NCBI RefSeq assembly: GCF_004331435.1
Contig: NZ_SJKA01000002.1
Span: 124,001-188,000, forward strand
DNA from: Kribbella sindirgiensis
GTDB lineage: Bacteria; Actinomycetota; Actinomycetes; Propionibacteriales; Kribbellaceae
Direction of reading: 5' to 3'
DNA: 64,000 nucleotides
The position numbers and the translations under genes are program-made. The notes below the pieces were generated by a model, which saw only the letters and a list, made by a program, of their open reading frames with translations, ran no database searches and was not told the DNA's origin. Below are positions 25,540 through 33,946 of the stretch, one piece after another. Positions within the stretch are counted from its first letter, which is position 1. The number at the start of each line of letters is the position of its first letter.

Positions 25540-27333
25540 TCACCCGAGGGGCAGATCGAGTACGGCGTTGGGCACCGAGGTGCTGTTCGCGGTACGGATG
25601 CTGTTGAGCTCGGTCGCGGTCAGGGCCCGCTTGTAGAGCCGGACCTCGTCCAGCGAGCCATCGAAGTGGTGCGCGCCGTCCAGGCGTTGCCCGACGTACA
25701 TCTTGAAGGGCCGGCCGGGGCTGACCGATCCGGTCGGGGCCGTGACGCTCGCGGCCTGGGTACCGTCGACCCAGATCGAGAGCGTACCGGCCTTGCGTTG
25801 CAGGGCGACGTGATGCCAGGCGTTGTCGTTGTAGGCCTTCGTGGTCTGGACCGCGGCCGTGTTGCCGCCGGTGGTGATCAGGCCGCGGATGCGACTGTCC
25901 GCGGGCTCGGCGCGCAGCCAGAACTGCGAGAACTCGTTGATGTTGTAGCCCCAGAAGATCGCCTGCGGTGTCGTGCTGGCGCCGTACTTGATCCACGCCA
26001 TCGCGGTGAAGTCACCTGCGCCGACCGCGAGCGACTCGGCGAACGGGAGCTGAATCGCGTCGTCGACGCCGTCGAGATCTCTCGCCTGCCCGAACTTGCC
26101 GGTCACGGCCGTGGTGCCACCGCGCAGGTAACTGTCGTTGTGCAGGCCGGACACATCCGGTGTCGTCGGACCGCCGAGCGGCGCGTCCGGGTGGCCGATG
26201 TCGGTCTCGGTGAAGCGGGCGAAGCGGATCTGGTCACGGGCGTCGACCGTGCCGCCCTCGTACAGCAGACCGATCTCGCCGGTGTCGAGGATCGCCAGGT
26301 CGGAGTACCCGGACCAGTCGCTGGTGATTCGGGTGCCCTCGGCAACGGTTTGCCAGGTCTTACCCTCGTCGAAGCTGGACCTGATCGTCATGTATCTGCG
26401 CCGATCGGGATCCGCGGGCGCCGCGAACAGGAGGCGGTTGTACTTGTCGCCCTGGTCGACTGCACGCAAACGTTGGAGCGACCCTTGGACGACCGGCGTC
26501 GTCAGGCCGGCGATCGTGGCGAACGGCGCGGCAAACGTTTGACCGCCGTCGTTGCTGACCGCGGCCATCCGGCTCGCGCCCGACGTACCGGCGTTGTTGC
26601 GCGCACCGGCGTACACACCGCCGTCGACCTTCTCGACGACGCTGATCTCCTGCGGTGTGGCGTCCGAGCGAAGGTCGGTCGCGCCCTTGTGCCAGGTCTC
26701 GCCGTGGTCGTCGCTGTACACGAGCTGACCGGCGTTCTGGCCGGCGCCGTTGTCGTAGTTGGTGCCCGCGACGAGGCGGCCGGCATGGGCGCCGCGGGTG
26801 AGCTGGATACCGTGCACCGGCCCGGTCGCGTACCAGCCCCAGGCCGGGTCGTCGATCTGGCCGCCGATGTTCTTCGCCGTGCTCCAGGTCTTCCCGTCGT
26901 CGTCACTGACCTGGACGTACGGCGTACGCGGGCGGCTCGTCGTACCGGGGTCCATCGTGCTCAGCAGCACGATCCGGCCCGTCTCGTAGTCGACGATCGG
27001 CGCCGGGTTGCCGCGGGTGGCGACCGCGTTCGGGTCGGTGTCGGTGCCGGAGAGGACCGTCTGGGTCGCCGACCAGGTGCGGCCGTCGTCCTCCGAACGG
27101 CGCAGTACGAGGTCGATCTCCTGGGAGTCCGCGCACCACGCGCGGCGGGCCTCGGCGAACGCGAGCAGCGTGCCGGCCTTGGTCTTCACGATCGCGGGGA
27201 TGCGATAGCAGCCGAATCCGGCGTCCCCTTTGTTGAACAGAACTGTAGTGGTGATGGCAGCTTCGGCGGTTGGTGCCGGGATGGTCAGCGCGGCCAGCGC
27301 GAGGGCCATGAGCAGGGCTTTGAGCTTAGGCAT
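25540..27333 (-). CDS. Secreted exo-alpha-sialidase (GH33) with C-terminal LamG-like domain
   Basis: A 597-residue secreted sialidase. The ATG at 27333 has AGGAGG eight bases upstream and starts the signal peptide (MPKLKALLMALALA, cut near TAEA); ATG 27360 is the alternative. The six-bladed propeller spans about 30-385, with RIP motif CYRIPAI and five Asp boxes (SEDDGRTW, SDDDGKTW, SDDHGETW, SNDGGQTF, SFDEGKTW). The acid/base Asp is probably in ADSQEID and the nucleophile Tyr in SDWSGYSD. Residues about 395-597 form a concanavalin/LamG-like binding domain. It is convergent with the galactonate operon and may expose galactose on sialylated glycans. Confidence 0.92.
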   Translation of the reverse strand: MPKLKALLMALALAALTIPAPTAEAAITTTVLFNKGDAGFGCYRIPAIVKTKAGTLLAFAEARRAWCADSQEIDLVLRRSEDDGRTWSATQTVLSGTDTDPNAVATRGNPAPIVDYETGRIVLLSTMDPGTTSRPRTPYVQVSDDDGKTWSTAKNIGGQIDDPAWGWYATGPVHGIQLTRGAHAGRLVAGTNYDNGAGQNAGQLVYSDDHGETWHKGATDLRSDATPQEISVVEKVDGGVYAGARNNAGTSGASRMAAVSNDGGQTFAAPFATIAGLTTPVVQGSLQRLRAVDQGDKYNRLLFAAPADPDRRRYMTIRSSFDEGKTWQTVAEGTRITSDWSGYSDLAILDTGEIGLLYEGGTVDARDQIRFARFTETDIGHPDAPLGGPTTPDVSGLHNDSYLRGGTTAVTGKFGQARDLDGVDDAIQLPFAESLAVGAGDFTAMAWIKYGASTTPQAIFWGYNINEFSQFWLRAEPADSRIRGLITTGGNTAAVQTTKAYNDNAWHHVALQRKAGTLSIWVDGTQAASVTAPTGSVSPGRPFKMYVGQRLDGAHHFDGSLDEVRLYKRALTATELNSIRTANSTSVPNAVLDLPLG

Positions 27334-27426
27334 GAGCGGATGCCTCCTGAAAGTAAACAACGGGGCGGTTGTCTACTTCGGAATTTAGCCACACATTCGG
27401 CGTCCACGCCAGAGCTCATGGGACGT

Positions 27427-27451
27427 CCTATGTCTGGATCGATCACATAGG
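27427..27451. promoter_or_regulatory. Operator-like inverted repeat upstream of second aldolase
   Basis: CCTATGT at 27427-27433 pairs with ACATAGG at 27445-27451 around an 11-base spacer, ending 9 bases before the aldolase ATG. It does not match the dyads upstream of the SDR gene, so a different regulator may act here. Confidence 0.55.
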
Positions 27452-27460
27452 TTGGGGATT

Positions 27461-28081
27461 ATGGATCTGCTTGCCGAACTCCGGAGCCGGAAACTGCTCG
27501 CGATCATCCGCGCCGACGGGGCGGACACCGCCTTCGCCTGCCTCCAGACCCTCGTCGAGGCCGGCATCACGGCACTCGAGGTCTCGCTCACCACGCCCGG
27601 CGGCATCGAGGCGATCGCGAAGGCGCGGGCGCAGTACGACGCTTCTGTCTTGATCGGTGCCGGCACGGTCGTCACCGCGGCGCAGGCCGACGAGGTCGCC
27701 GCTGCGGGGGCCGACTTCACCGTGACGCCCGCGATCACGCGCGGCGCCCACCGCTCGGTCGAACTCGGCCTGCCGCTGCTGTGCGGCGCGCTCACGCCGA
27801 CCGAGGTGGTGGCCGCTCTGGACCTCGGCGCCACCGCCGTCAAGATCTTCCCCGCCAAGGTCCACGGCCCCGGCTACCTGTCCGAACTCCGCGCACCTCT
27901 CCCCGACGCACCGCTCCTCGCGGTCGGCGGCATCGACGCGGTCTCCGCCCCGAAGTACCTCGCCGCCGGCGCCCTCGCAGTCGGCGTCGGCTCCCCCCTC
28001 CTCGGCGACGCCACCACCGGCGGTTCCCTCTCCGAACTGGCCATCCGAGCCAGCACCTTCCGCACCGCCCTCAACGTCTGA
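27461..28081 (+). CDS. 2-dehydro-3-deoxy-6-phosphogalactonate/gluconate aldolase
   Basis: A 206-residue KDPG-family aldolase. The Schiff-base lysine is K128 in AVKIFPAK and the catalytic glutamate E40 in ALEVSLTT; GAGTVVT and VGGID complete the phosphate site. The ATG at 27461 is preferred over a TTG at 27452. In this neighbourhood it is the likely KDPGal aldolase (DgoA-like) that splits the kinase product to pyruvate and glyceraldehyde 3-phosphate. A large hairpin separates it from the kinase gene. Confidence 0.9.
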   Translation: MDLLAELRSRKLLAIIRADGADTAFACLQTLVEAGITALEVSLTTPGGIEAIAKARAQYDASVLIGAGTVVTAAQADEVAAAGADFTVTPAITRGAHRSVELGLPLLCGALTPTEVVAALDLGATAVKIFPAKVHGPGYLSELRAPLPDAPLLAVGGIDAVSAPKYLAAGALAVGVGSPLLGDATTGGSLSELAIRASTFRTALNV

Positions 28082-28148
28082 CCCCCAAGGAGCCCCCACC
28101 CGTCGAATTTCCCTGGCCCACCAGCCAATTTGCCTGGTTGCCCAGCCA

Positions 28149-28235
28149 ATTTGGCTGGTCCACCCACCAAGTCGGGGGTTCCGGACCCTCCACCACGGTC
28201 CGGAACCCCACATTTGGTGGGTGGACCAGGCAAAT
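28149..28235. repeat. Very long intergenic hairpin (39-nt arms) between aldolase and kinase
   Basis: Bases 28149-28187 and 28197-28235 are complementary at 35 of 39 positions around a 9-base loop. Key blocks are TGGTCCACCCACCAA and GGGGTTCCGGACC. A second copy of the outer block (ATTTGCCTGGT at 28128-28138) also matches the 3' arm exactly, so two alternative folds are possible. The stem is far stronger than needed for termination and has no T-run. It may attenuate or stabilise message between aldolase and kinase, or be an intergenic palindromic repeat. Confidence 0.75.
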
Positions 28236-28312
28236 GGGGCTCGGCTGGGGGACGATGCCGGCCAACGCGGCGATCGGACGGTCGCCCTCGTTGTACTGAA
28301 CGGAGTAACGAA

Positions 28313-29260
28313 ATGACCGAATTGCTGACGTTCGGCGAGACGATGGTGTCGGTGCGGACCGCTCGGCCGATGCGGCTCGGTGGGGACGCGCAGCTCTCGA
28401 TCGCGGGTTCGGAGAGCAACGTGGCGATCGGTGTCGCGCGGCTCGGGCACGACGTCACCTGGCTGAGTGCCGTGGGCAACGACGAGCCGGGGCGGCTGAT
28501 CGAGCGGACGCTGCGTGCCGAGAACGTCGGTACCCGGATCCGGTTCGCCGACGACGCGTTCACCGGGTTCATCGCGTTCGACCAGCCGTCACACGACATC
28601 ACCCGCGTGAGCTACCACCGCCGCGGATCGGCCGCGTCCACTCTCACGCCGGACGAGACTACGGCGGCTATTAGCGCGTTGGCTCCGACCTTGCTCCACG
28701 TCACCGGGATCACGCCCGCACTCTCCGACACAGCACGTGCCGCGACGTTGGCCGCCGTATGCACGGCCTTCGCAGCGGGCATCCAGGTCTCACTCGACGT
28801 GAACTACCGCGCCCGCCTCTGGACCCGCCCCGAAGCAGCCACCGCACTACGCGAACTCCTCCCCCACCTCCACACCGTCTTTGCCTCCGACGACGAACTC
28901 AACCTCCTCACCGACGCCGAAGACCCAGTCGCCGACCTACTCAACACCGTCAACACCGTCGTCGTAACCGCCGGCGGCAAGGGCGCCTGGTCCCACACCA
29001 AAACCACGCCATCGTCTGAGACGCACACGATTCACAGCCCGGCGCTTCCCGTGACTGTTGTCGACAGCATCGGAGCGGGTGACGCGTTCGTCTCCGGCTA
29101 CCTCTCCGCCACCCTCGACAACCTCGCCCCCGACGCCCGCCTCACCCGCGCCACCACCTCAGGCGCCTTCTGCGTCACGGCGTACGGCGACTGGGAATCC
29201 CTCCCCACCCGCCAAGACCTGACCCTCCTGACCCACACCCAAGGCACCGCCCTCCGCTAA
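28313..29260 (+). CDS. PfkB-family sugar kinase (2-dehydro-3-deoxygalactonate/gluconate kinase-like)
   Basis: A 315-residue ribokinase-family kinase. The N-terminal GGDAQLSIAGSESNVAIG region matches the first PfkB signature and DSIGAGDAFVSGYL (about residues 245-258) is the second, with the catalytic base Asp in GAGDAF. The ATG at 28313 follows GGAG. Next to the aldolase it most likely phosphorylates 2-dehydro-3-deoxygalactonate, the dehydratase product. A much longer in-frame extension would run through the hairpin and is not credible. Confidence 0.9.
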   Translation: MTELLTFGETMVSVRTARPMRLGGDAQLSIAGSESNVAIGVARLGHDVTWLSAVGNDEPGRLIERTLRAENVGTRIRFADDAFTGFIAFDQPSHDITRVSYHRRGSAASTLTPDETTAAISALAPTLLHVTGITPALSDTARAATLAAVCTAFAAGIQVSLDVNYRARLWTRPEAATALRELLPHLHTVFASDDELNLLTDAEDPVADLLNTVNTVVVTAGGKGAWSHTKTTPSSETHTIHSPALPVTVVDSIGAGDAFVSGYLSATLDNLAPDARLTRATTSGAFCVTAYGDWESLPTRQDLTLLTHTQGTALR

Positions 29261-29297
29261 CAACCCGCGCCATACCCGCGCCCGGCCCGCGCCCGCT

Positions 29298-29372
29298 CGC
29301 CGACGTGCAGTGCACAGGAAATGGTGGGGGTGGAGGAGAAATAGCCTGTTCAACGGCCCCGCCACGTCGGCG
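29298..29372. repeat. Inverted repeat in the gap after the kinase
   Basis: CGCCGACGTG at 29298-29307 is mirrored by CACGTCGGCG at 29363-29372. It lies in the 188-base gap between the convergent sugar-kinase and DHFR-like genes and may act as a weak terminator. Nothing else is recognised in this gap. Confidence 0.35.
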
Positions 29373-29448
29373 CACTCCCAACAACTGCCAGCCCTCCGGC
29401 GAAGGTTGTCAGCGGCAGTGATTGGGCGATCCGGTCGGCGCAGTTCGC

Positions 29449-30069
29449 CTAGCGTTCCCTGACCGAGTACGTCAGGTGCGTGACCCTTGGCGAGTGTTCG
29501 GCGCGCACCTGCTCCAGGGCGATCCGCCCCGCGTCCACACCCTCGAACAAGCGGATCCCGGAGCCGAACAGCACCGGCGACAACGCAATCGAGAACTCGT
29601 CGATCAACCCGGCGTTCAGGTATTCGAGGATCGTCTCCCCACCACCCGCGATCCGCACGTCACGTTCACCGGCCACCTCACGCGCCTGCTCAAGGGCCGC
29701 CTCGATCCCGTCGTTGACAAAGTGGAACGTCGTACCACCCGGCCGCTCCCACGGGACACGCTTCTCGTGCGTCACCACGAACACCGGCGTATGGAACGGC
29801 GCCTCCTCCGGCCACATCCGCTCGCCGGCGTCGAACATCCGCTTGCCCATCACGGTCGCACCAGTGCGCTCGAACGTCTCCCGCGCGATGTCGTTGTCGC
29901 GCCCCTCCTCACCGCCCTTGCCGAGCTTCAGGTTCTCCCGGAAGAACCGCAACGGAAACACCCACCGCTGCAACTCCATCCACTGCTTCCCCATCAACTC
30001 CTCAGGCGAGTCCGGCGCAATAAACCCGTCCACCGACATGGATACCCCGAAGAACACCTTCCCCGCCAT
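29449..30069 (-). CDS. Dihydrofolate reductase-like (RibD C-terminal) family protein
   Basis: A 206-residue protein of the RibD_C/DHFR-like reductase family. Recognisable parts are the first strand VFFGVSMSVDGFIA, TGATVMGKRMFD and IAGGGETILEYLNAGLIDEF, the NADPH-binding region. Actinobacteria carry many such paralogs of unknown substrate. Its ATG overlaps the SRPBCC stop as ATGA, third gene in an ArsR-led operon. Confidence 0.9.
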   Translation of the reverse strand: MAGKVFFGVSMSVDGFIAPDSPEELMGKQWMELQRWVFPLRFFRENLKLGKGGEEGRDNDIARETFERTGATVMGKRMFDAGERMWPEEAPFHTPVFVVTHEKRVPWERPGGTTFHFVNDGIEAALEQAREVAGERDVRIAGGGETILEYLNAGLIDEFSIALSPVLFGSGIRLFEGVDAGRIALEQVRAEHSPRVTHLTYSVRER

Positions 30070-30587
30070 CAGCCCTCCCCTCGCGAGCTGACGTACGCAG
30101 CCAGCTTGCCCAGCGTCTGCCGACCACCCTCGACCGCGCCATACTTCTCGACCGCCTCATCTCGCAGTTCCTTGGTGCGGAACACCGTACGCATCTCGAG
30201 CCGCGTCGCCCCACCGTCGGACGCGAACGTCAAAACCGATTCAAAGGGATTCGGATCATCGCGGGATTCACCGTGCAGCAACGTGATCCGCTCCGGCGCG
30301 GCGATCTCGGTCCAAGTGATCCACTCGGCGTAAGCCGTCCCGTCCGGCCCGTGCATGACGAAGTCCCACACCCCGTCGACGCGGAACTCGAAGGACCGCG
30401 TGGTCGTGGTGAACCCATCCGGCCCCCACCACTGCGACAGGTGCCGGACCTCGGTGAACGCCTCGAACACCAACTCCCGTGGAGCGTCGATGACCCGCGA
30501 GATCACGATCTCCCGCTCCGCCGTGGCGGTCTGGGCCGGCATCCCTCGCCCTGTCGCGGTCGGCGCTCCCCGTCCCGTTGTGCTCAT
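30069..30587 (-). CDS. SRPBCC/AHSA1 domain protein
   Basis: A 172-residue START-like protein of the AHSA1 type. The core begins at IVISRVIDAPRELVFEAFTE and contains LSQWWGPDGFT, FVMHGPDG and the late helix. A disordered N-terminal stretch of about 25 residues precedes it. These proteins have a hydrophobic ligand cavity and in actinobacteria typically accompany an ArsR repressor, as here (3-base gap upstream). The ligand is unknown. Confidence 0.92.
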   Translation of the reverse strand: MSTTGRGAPTATGRGMPAQTATAEREIVISRVIDAPRELVFEAFTEVRHLSQWWGPDGFTTTTRSFEFRVDGVWDFVMHGPDGTAYAEWITWTEIAAPERITLLHGESRDDPNPFESVLTFASDGGATRLEMRTVFRTKELRDEAVEKYGAVEGGRQTLGKLAAYVSSRGEG

Positions 30588-30590
30588 CAG

Positions 30591-30932
30591 CTATTCCTCC
30601 AGCCGTGTCTGCTTCAGGTCCTGCACGTACGCGTCCAGCCGATCGAAGCTCTCGTTCCAGAACCGCTCGAACCCGCCGACCCACTCGTGGACCGGTCGCA
30701 GCCCGCGGGCGTCCAGGCCGTACAGCCGCTGCTTGCCTGCTTTGCGATCCCGCACCAGTCCGACCTCCCGGAGCACCCGCAGGTGCTTGGACGCCCCCGG
30801 CTGAGTCATCCCCAGCTCCTGGGCCAGCTCGGTCACCGGCCGCTCACCCGCCCGCAGCAGCACCAGGATCTCCCGGCGCTGCGGCTCGGCGATCGCGTTG
30901 AACACGTCCGAGGTCGTCGCTGCCCGTGCCAT
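30591..30932 (-). CDS. ArsR-family transcriptional repressor
   Basis: A 113-residue winged-helix repressor (AIAEPQRREILVLLRAGERPV, MTQPGASKHLRVLREVGLV). There is no cysteine metal site, so it is not a classical arsenic sensor. The ATG at 30932 is preferred; an in-frame start at 30959 would put the coding region over the palindrome TATGCC/GGCATA. It heads the operon with the SRPBCC and DHFR-like genes and probably represses it. Confidence 0.92.
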   Translation of the reverse strand: MARAATTSDVFNAIAEPQRREILVLLRAGERPVTELAQELGMTQPGASKHLRVLREVGLVRDRKAGKQRLYGLDARGLRPVHEWVGGFERFWNESFDRLDAYVQDLKQTRLEE

Positions 30933-30942
30933 CCCGCCATCA

Positions 30943-30960
30943 TATGCCCATAACGGCATA
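30943..30960. promoter_or_regulatory. Operator-like palindrome upstream of ArsR gene
   Basis: TATGCC at 30943-30948 and GGCATA at 30955-30960 form a dyad with a 6-base spacer, 10 bases upstream of the repressor ATG on the minus strand. This is a typical autoregulatory position. Confidence 0.55.
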
Positions 30961-31000
30961 CGTCAACTAAGCCGGTGCACAAAGTGAGTCGGATGGACGG

Positions 31001-31531
31001 TCAGTCGCCTTCGGTGGGGAAGAGGATCGGGCTGAGGAGGTAGCGGGAGCGCTCCGGGGTCGCCTCGTTCGACAGGGCTGGGAGGATCGCGGCGCGCAGG
31101 CCCTCGATCAGTTGGTGCAGTTCGGCTTCGGTCAGCCAGATGCCGTGCTGGCGGTAGCCGACGAGGTCCGCGATCGGGTCGGCTCCGTCGCGCTCGACGT
31201 ACGCGTTGAACTCCGCGACCAGCGCCGCCATCGCCGCGGCGAACCCGCGCCGATGATCCTCGACGGTCAGCTGTTCGAGCTGCTCCGGCGTGATCGACGC
31301 GGACGCGACCCGCAACCGGAAGCGTCGCTCGACGGCGCCCCGCACCCGCCGCTCCTCTGCGACTTCGAGGATGCCACCCTCGGCGAGCAACTCGACATGC
31401 CGGTACAGCGTCGCCTTCGACACGTCCGCGATCCGCTCCCCCAGCTCGGCGGTCGTCAGCCCCCGGCCACCGCGCAGTGCGTGCACGATCCGCAACCGCA
31501 CCGGATGCCCCAGCAGCTCCAACGGACCCAT
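31001..31531 (-). CDS. ArsR-like winged-helix regulator
   Basis: A 176-residue regulator. Residues 1-90 are the winged helix (LLGHPVRLRIVHALRGG, VSKATLYRHVELLAEGGIL); residues 95-176 are a helical C-terminal domain seen in YdhC/HTH_20-type actinobacterial regulators. It is divergent from an alpha/beta hydrolase gene, with a perfect dyad in the 55-base gap, so it probably represses both. Confidence 0.9.
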   Translation of the reverse strand: MGPLELLGHPVRLRIVHALRGGRGLTTAELGERIADVSKATLYRHVELLAEGGILEVAEERRVRGAVERRFRLRVASASITPEQLEQLTVEDHRRGFAAAMAALVAEFNAYVERDGADPIADLVGYRQHGIWLTEAELHQLIEGLRAAILPALSNEATPERSRYLLSPILFPTEGD

Positions 31532-31554
31532 GGCGCAACAATCTCATGCCATGC

Positions 31555-31581
31555 TACCTTTCTCAAATCATGAGAAAGGTA
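31555..31581. promoter_or_regulatory. Perfect 11-bp operator dyad between regulator and hydrolase
   Basis: TACCTTTCTCA at 31555-31565 is the exact reverse complement of TGAGAAAGGTA at 31571-31581, spacer AATCA. It lies 6 bases upstream of the hydrolase ATG and 24 bases from the regulator start. Its 3' arm includes the GAAAGG that acts as ribosome binding site, so binding could block translation initiation sequences as well as the promoter. Confidence 0.75.
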
Positions 31582-31586
31582 AGCCG

Positions 31587-32489
31587 ATGACCTGGACTCC
31601 CCCGCCGTACGCCGATCCGGCCGCGTTCACCGAGCACGACATCACCCTCGACGCGGCCGGCCGAACCGTCCCCGGCACGTTGACGCTACCCGCGCGACCG
31701 ACCGGGCGCGGCGCCGTACTGCTGACCGGCGGTGGTCCGTTCGATCGCGACGAGACCAGTGGACCGAACAAGCCGCTCAAGGACCTCGCCTGGGGCCTGG
31801 CAACGAAGGGCGTCGCGATCCTGCGCTTCGACAAGATCACCGCGAACCGGCCCGAAGCGATGGCCGAGCCGGGGTACACGATGACCGCGGAGTACGTCCC
31901 GCACGGGAGCGCCGCCGTACGGCTGCTCGCCGAGCACGTCGACCAGGTCGTCCTCGTCGGTCACAGCATGGGCGGCAAGATCGCACCGAAGCTCGCCGCC
32001 GAGGAACCGCTGGTCGCCGGCGTCGTGATCATGGCCGGTGACACCCAGCCCATGCAGCATGCGGCCGTCCGCGTCGTGCGCTACCTGATGCAGACGAATC
32101 CCGAGGCCGTACCACCCGAGACCGTCGCGCTCTTCGAACGGCAAGCGGTCGCGGCCGACAACGTGTCACCGGACACCCCGGCCGCGGACCTGCCGTTCGG
32201 CGCACCGGCGTCGTTCTGGCTGGACCAGCGCGCATACGACCCGGTCGAGACGGCCGCGAAGCTCGACGTACCGATCCTCGTCCTGCAAGGCGGTCGCGAC
32301 TACCAGGTCACCGTCACCGACGACCTCCCAGCCTGGCGCGCCGGCCTCCCGAATGCCACGATCACCATCCTCGACGCCGACAACCACGTCTTCTTCGCCG
32401 GCGAGGGTCCGTCGACAATGACCGACTACCAACTCCCCGGCCACCTGGACCCGGCAGTCGTCACGGCCATCGCGGACTGGTTGCCCTAA
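31587..32489 (+). CDS. Alpha/beta hydrolase
   Basis: A 300-residue hydrolase. The nucleophile elbow is VGHSMGGKI (about residues 130-138), the acid is probably in LQGGRDYQVT and the histidine in DADNHVFFAG. It resembles acyl-peptide or dienelactone-type esterases with an N-terminal beta strand pair (HDITLDAAGRTVPGTLTLP). No signal peptide. It is controlled by the divergent winged-helix regulator. The substrate is unknown. Confidence 0.9.
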   Translation: MTWTPPPYADPAAFTEHDITLDAAGRTVPGTLTLPARPTGRGAVLLTGGGPFDRDETSGPNKPLKDLAWGLATKGVAILRFDKITANRPEAMAEPGYTMTAEYVPHGSAAVRLLAEHVDQVVLVGHSMGGKIAPKLAAEEPLVAGVVIMAGDTQPMQHAAVRVVRYLMQTNPEAVPPETVALFERQAVAADNVSPDTPAADLPFGAPASFWLDQRAYDPVETAAKLDVPILVLQGGRDYQVTVTDDLPAWRAGLPNATITILDADNHVFFAGEGPSTMTDYQLPGHLDPAVVTAIADWLP

Positions 32490-33946
32490 GCAAGAAGTGC
32501 CGGGTCGGACTCCAGTTCGCGTTCGGGGTCGAGGGGCAGGACGATCTTGAAGACGGTGCGGCCCGGTTCGGACTCGACGCGGAGGTCGCCGTGGTGTTTC
32601 TTCACGACGATGCGCCAGGAGATGTCGAGGCCCAGGCCGGTGCCTTCGCCGATCGGTTTGGTGGTGAAGAACGGCTCGAAGATGCGGCGCCGGATCTCGT
32701 CGGGGATGCCCGGTCCGGTGTCGCCGATCTCGACGACCGCGTAGGCGCCGTCCCGGCGGGTGCGGATCGTCAGCGTCCCGGATCCGCCCATCGCGCTGAC
32801 CGCGTTGTCGATGATGTTCGTCCACACCTGGTTGAGCTCCGCGGCGTACGCCGGGATCGCGGGCAGCTCGGGATCGAAGTCCTTGACGATCTCGTACCCC
32901 TGCAGCTTGCCGGACATCATCACCAGCGTCGACTTCAGCAGCTCCCGCAGATCGACGGTCTGGTACGGCGCCCGGTCGATCTGCGAGTACTGCTTGGCGG
33001 CGCCGACGAGGGTCGAGATCCGGGTCACGGAGTCGTCGATCTCGTTCATCAGGGACTCGGTGTCGATGGTGTACATCAGCCATCGCACGGCGCCCTCGAG
33101 GTACCTCGGGCCGACCGCGGCCAGCACGTTCTCCATCCACGGCACGTCGAGGCCCGCGGCGGCGAGCACCGGCGCCACGTCCCAGCTGGCCTGGACGTCG
33201 TGGTCGTCGAGCCAGTCCGTCAGCGTGTCCTCGCGGTCGGACAACTCCATCGGCGGGATGTCCTTGTCCTTGTTCTTCTCCAGCCGCTCGACCGCGTCGT
33301 CCTGCAACGCGACGATCTGGTGCAGCTTGGTCGCGTCGAGGGTGCCGTCGGCGAGCATCGCCAGCTTCGACCGCATCCCGGACACCCGCTGCCGCAGGGT
33401 CGCCGCGGCCCGGACCGCGGCGGCGGCCGGGTTGTTCAGCTCGTGGGTCAGACCCGCGGACAAGGAGCCGAGGGCAAGCAACCGCTCGCGCTCCCCGATC
33501 GTCTCGTTGGTCCGGCGCGCACCCATCACGAAGCCCTCGATCAGGTGCACCGCCATCGGGAACCAGGTGTTCATCATCGTCGCCATCGTCTCGGCGCTGA
33601 TCACGAAGAACGCCGACGGCTGGGTCACCTGCATCGTCGCCGTGTACGACTTGTGGTCGTTGGCGCCGAAGAACGCGTTGAACGCACCGGAGTACACCCC
33701 GCGCTGGCCGGTCCGGTTGATCTCCACGAGCTCGCCGTGCGACAGCTTGCAGAGCCGGATCTCGCCGGAGAGCAGGACGTAGCAGCAGGTCGCCTCGTCA
33801 CCCTCGTTGAACACGATCCCGTCGTGCACGTCCTCGACGTACCCGGCGTTGGACAGCCACTCGAGCTGCTCCTCGGTGAGGCTCTCGAAGAGGAACAGCG
33901 TCCGCAGCTCGTCGGGCGTCAGCCGCTTGACAGCTTGATCGGTCAT
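32486..33946 (-). CDS. Histidine kinase with N-terminal cyclic-nucleotide-binding-like domain
   Basis: A 486-residue soluble kinase. Residues about 15-125 are a CAP_ED-type sensor fold (FNEGDEATCCYVLLSGEIRL). The phospho-acceptor is H168 in GLTHELNNP. The ATPase domain (about 350-475) has VWTNIIDNAVSAM, GDTGPGIP, PFFTTKPIGEGTGLGL. No membrane segment. The ATG overlaps the stop of the upstream receiver-reductase gene (ATGA), which makes that protein its likely partner. The CAP-like domain lacks an obvious phosphate-binding cassette, so the ligand may not be cAMP. Confidence 0.92.
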   Translation of the reverse strand: MTDQAVKRLTPDELRTLFLFESLTEEQLEWLSNAGYVEDVHDGIVFNEGDEATCCYVLLSGEIRLCKLSHGELVEINRTGQRGVYSGAFNAFFGANDHKSYTATMQVTQPSAFFVISAETMATMMNTWFPMAVHLIEGFVMGARRTNETIGERERLLALGSLSAGLTHELNNPAAAAVRAAATLRQRVSGMRSKLAMLADGTLDATKLHQIVALQDDAVERLEKNKDKDIPPMELSDREDTLTDWLDDHDVQASWDVAPVLAAAGLDVPWMENVLAAVGPRYLEGAVRWLMYTIDTESLMNEIDDSVTRISTLVGAAKQYSQIDRAPYQTVDLRELLKSTLVMMSGKLQGYEIVKDFDPELPAIPAYAAELNQVWTNIIDNAVSAMGGSGTLTIRTRRDGAYAVVEIGDTGPGIPDEIRRRIFEPFFTTKPIGEGTGLGLDISWRIVVKKHHGDLRVESEPGRTVFKIVLPLDPERELESDPALLA

